Shown here piece by piece: positions 29,196-29,198 of a DNA stretch of 29,198 bases. The position numbers and the translations under genes are program-made. The first letter of the stretch is position 1, and each line of letters begins with the position of its first letter. The stretch comes from JADDRA01 sp051005375 (GTDB lineage: Bacteria; Actinomycetota; Acidimicrobiia; Acidimicrobiales; CADCSY01), in the NCBI GenBank assembly GCA_051005375.1, contig JBPCJK010000159.1, forward strand, positions 1 to 29,198, in the 5' to 3' direction. A model generated the notes under the pieces. The model was not told the origin of the DNA. It saw only the letters and a program-made list of their open reading frames with translations, and made no database searches.

Positions 29196-29198
29196 CGG

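Overview
The window is high-GC, gene-dense bacterial chromosome. Its content points to an actinobacterium: three WhiB-type iron-sulfur regulators, a SigE/anti-sigma/HtrA/Tat neighbourhood like the mycobacterial sigE locus, a CofC/FbiD enzyme of coenzyme F420 synthesis, an FeS DinG helicase and a group 2 sigma factor. The style of several proteins suggests the class Acidimicrobiia, but that is an inference from resemblance; no rRNA or tRNA gene was seen to settle it.

Layout. 1-5.5 kb: the end of a HAD-IB phosphatase, a tightly overlapping minus-strand operon (MFS transporter, CrcB, DUF190, CrcB) that looks like a fluoride-export cassette, a degenerate copy of part of the phosphatase on its far side, and polyphosphate kinase. 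5.5-10.5 kb: a ROK sugar kinase, a conserved unknown, an HtrA-type protease, a WhiB gene with an elaborate leader, then anti-sigma factor, SigE-like sigma factor and TatA. Together these look like an envelope-stress module. 10.5-16 kb: formiminotransferase, a WhiB2-like regulator, an Nfu-N-like protein, a small membrane protein, RNase HII read through into an acidic tail, a group 2 sigma factor and GpsA. 16.1-19.2 kb: CofC/FbiD and a PIG-L deacetylase, a broken AbrB/RelE-like toxin-antitoxin pair, an Hsp20 gene with a structured leader, and a small membrane protein. 19.2-25.3 kb: HIT protein, PGM1-like ATP-grasp ligase, GNAT, universal stress protein, a divergent Lgt-like protein and DinG.

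25.3-29.2 kb is different. It holds gene remnants (a ParB/methyltransferase-like fragment and a frameshifted mobile-element gene fragment), a third WhiB, many strong inverted repeats, and a minus-strand operon of small coiled-coil and helix-turn-helix proteins. It looks like a decayed or resident mobile element.

The most unusual observations are: (1) four tandem hairpins at 26071-26243 whose apical core is invariant while their stems differ in sequence but stay self-complementary; (2) two 10-codon leader ORFs of similar sequence chained by TGATG overlaps into the WhiB start at 8424; (3) a fluoride cassette bracketed by direct repeats of a phosphatase segment; (4) competing stem arms just before the Hsp20 start codon. 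All calls come from reading the sequence; no database search was run.
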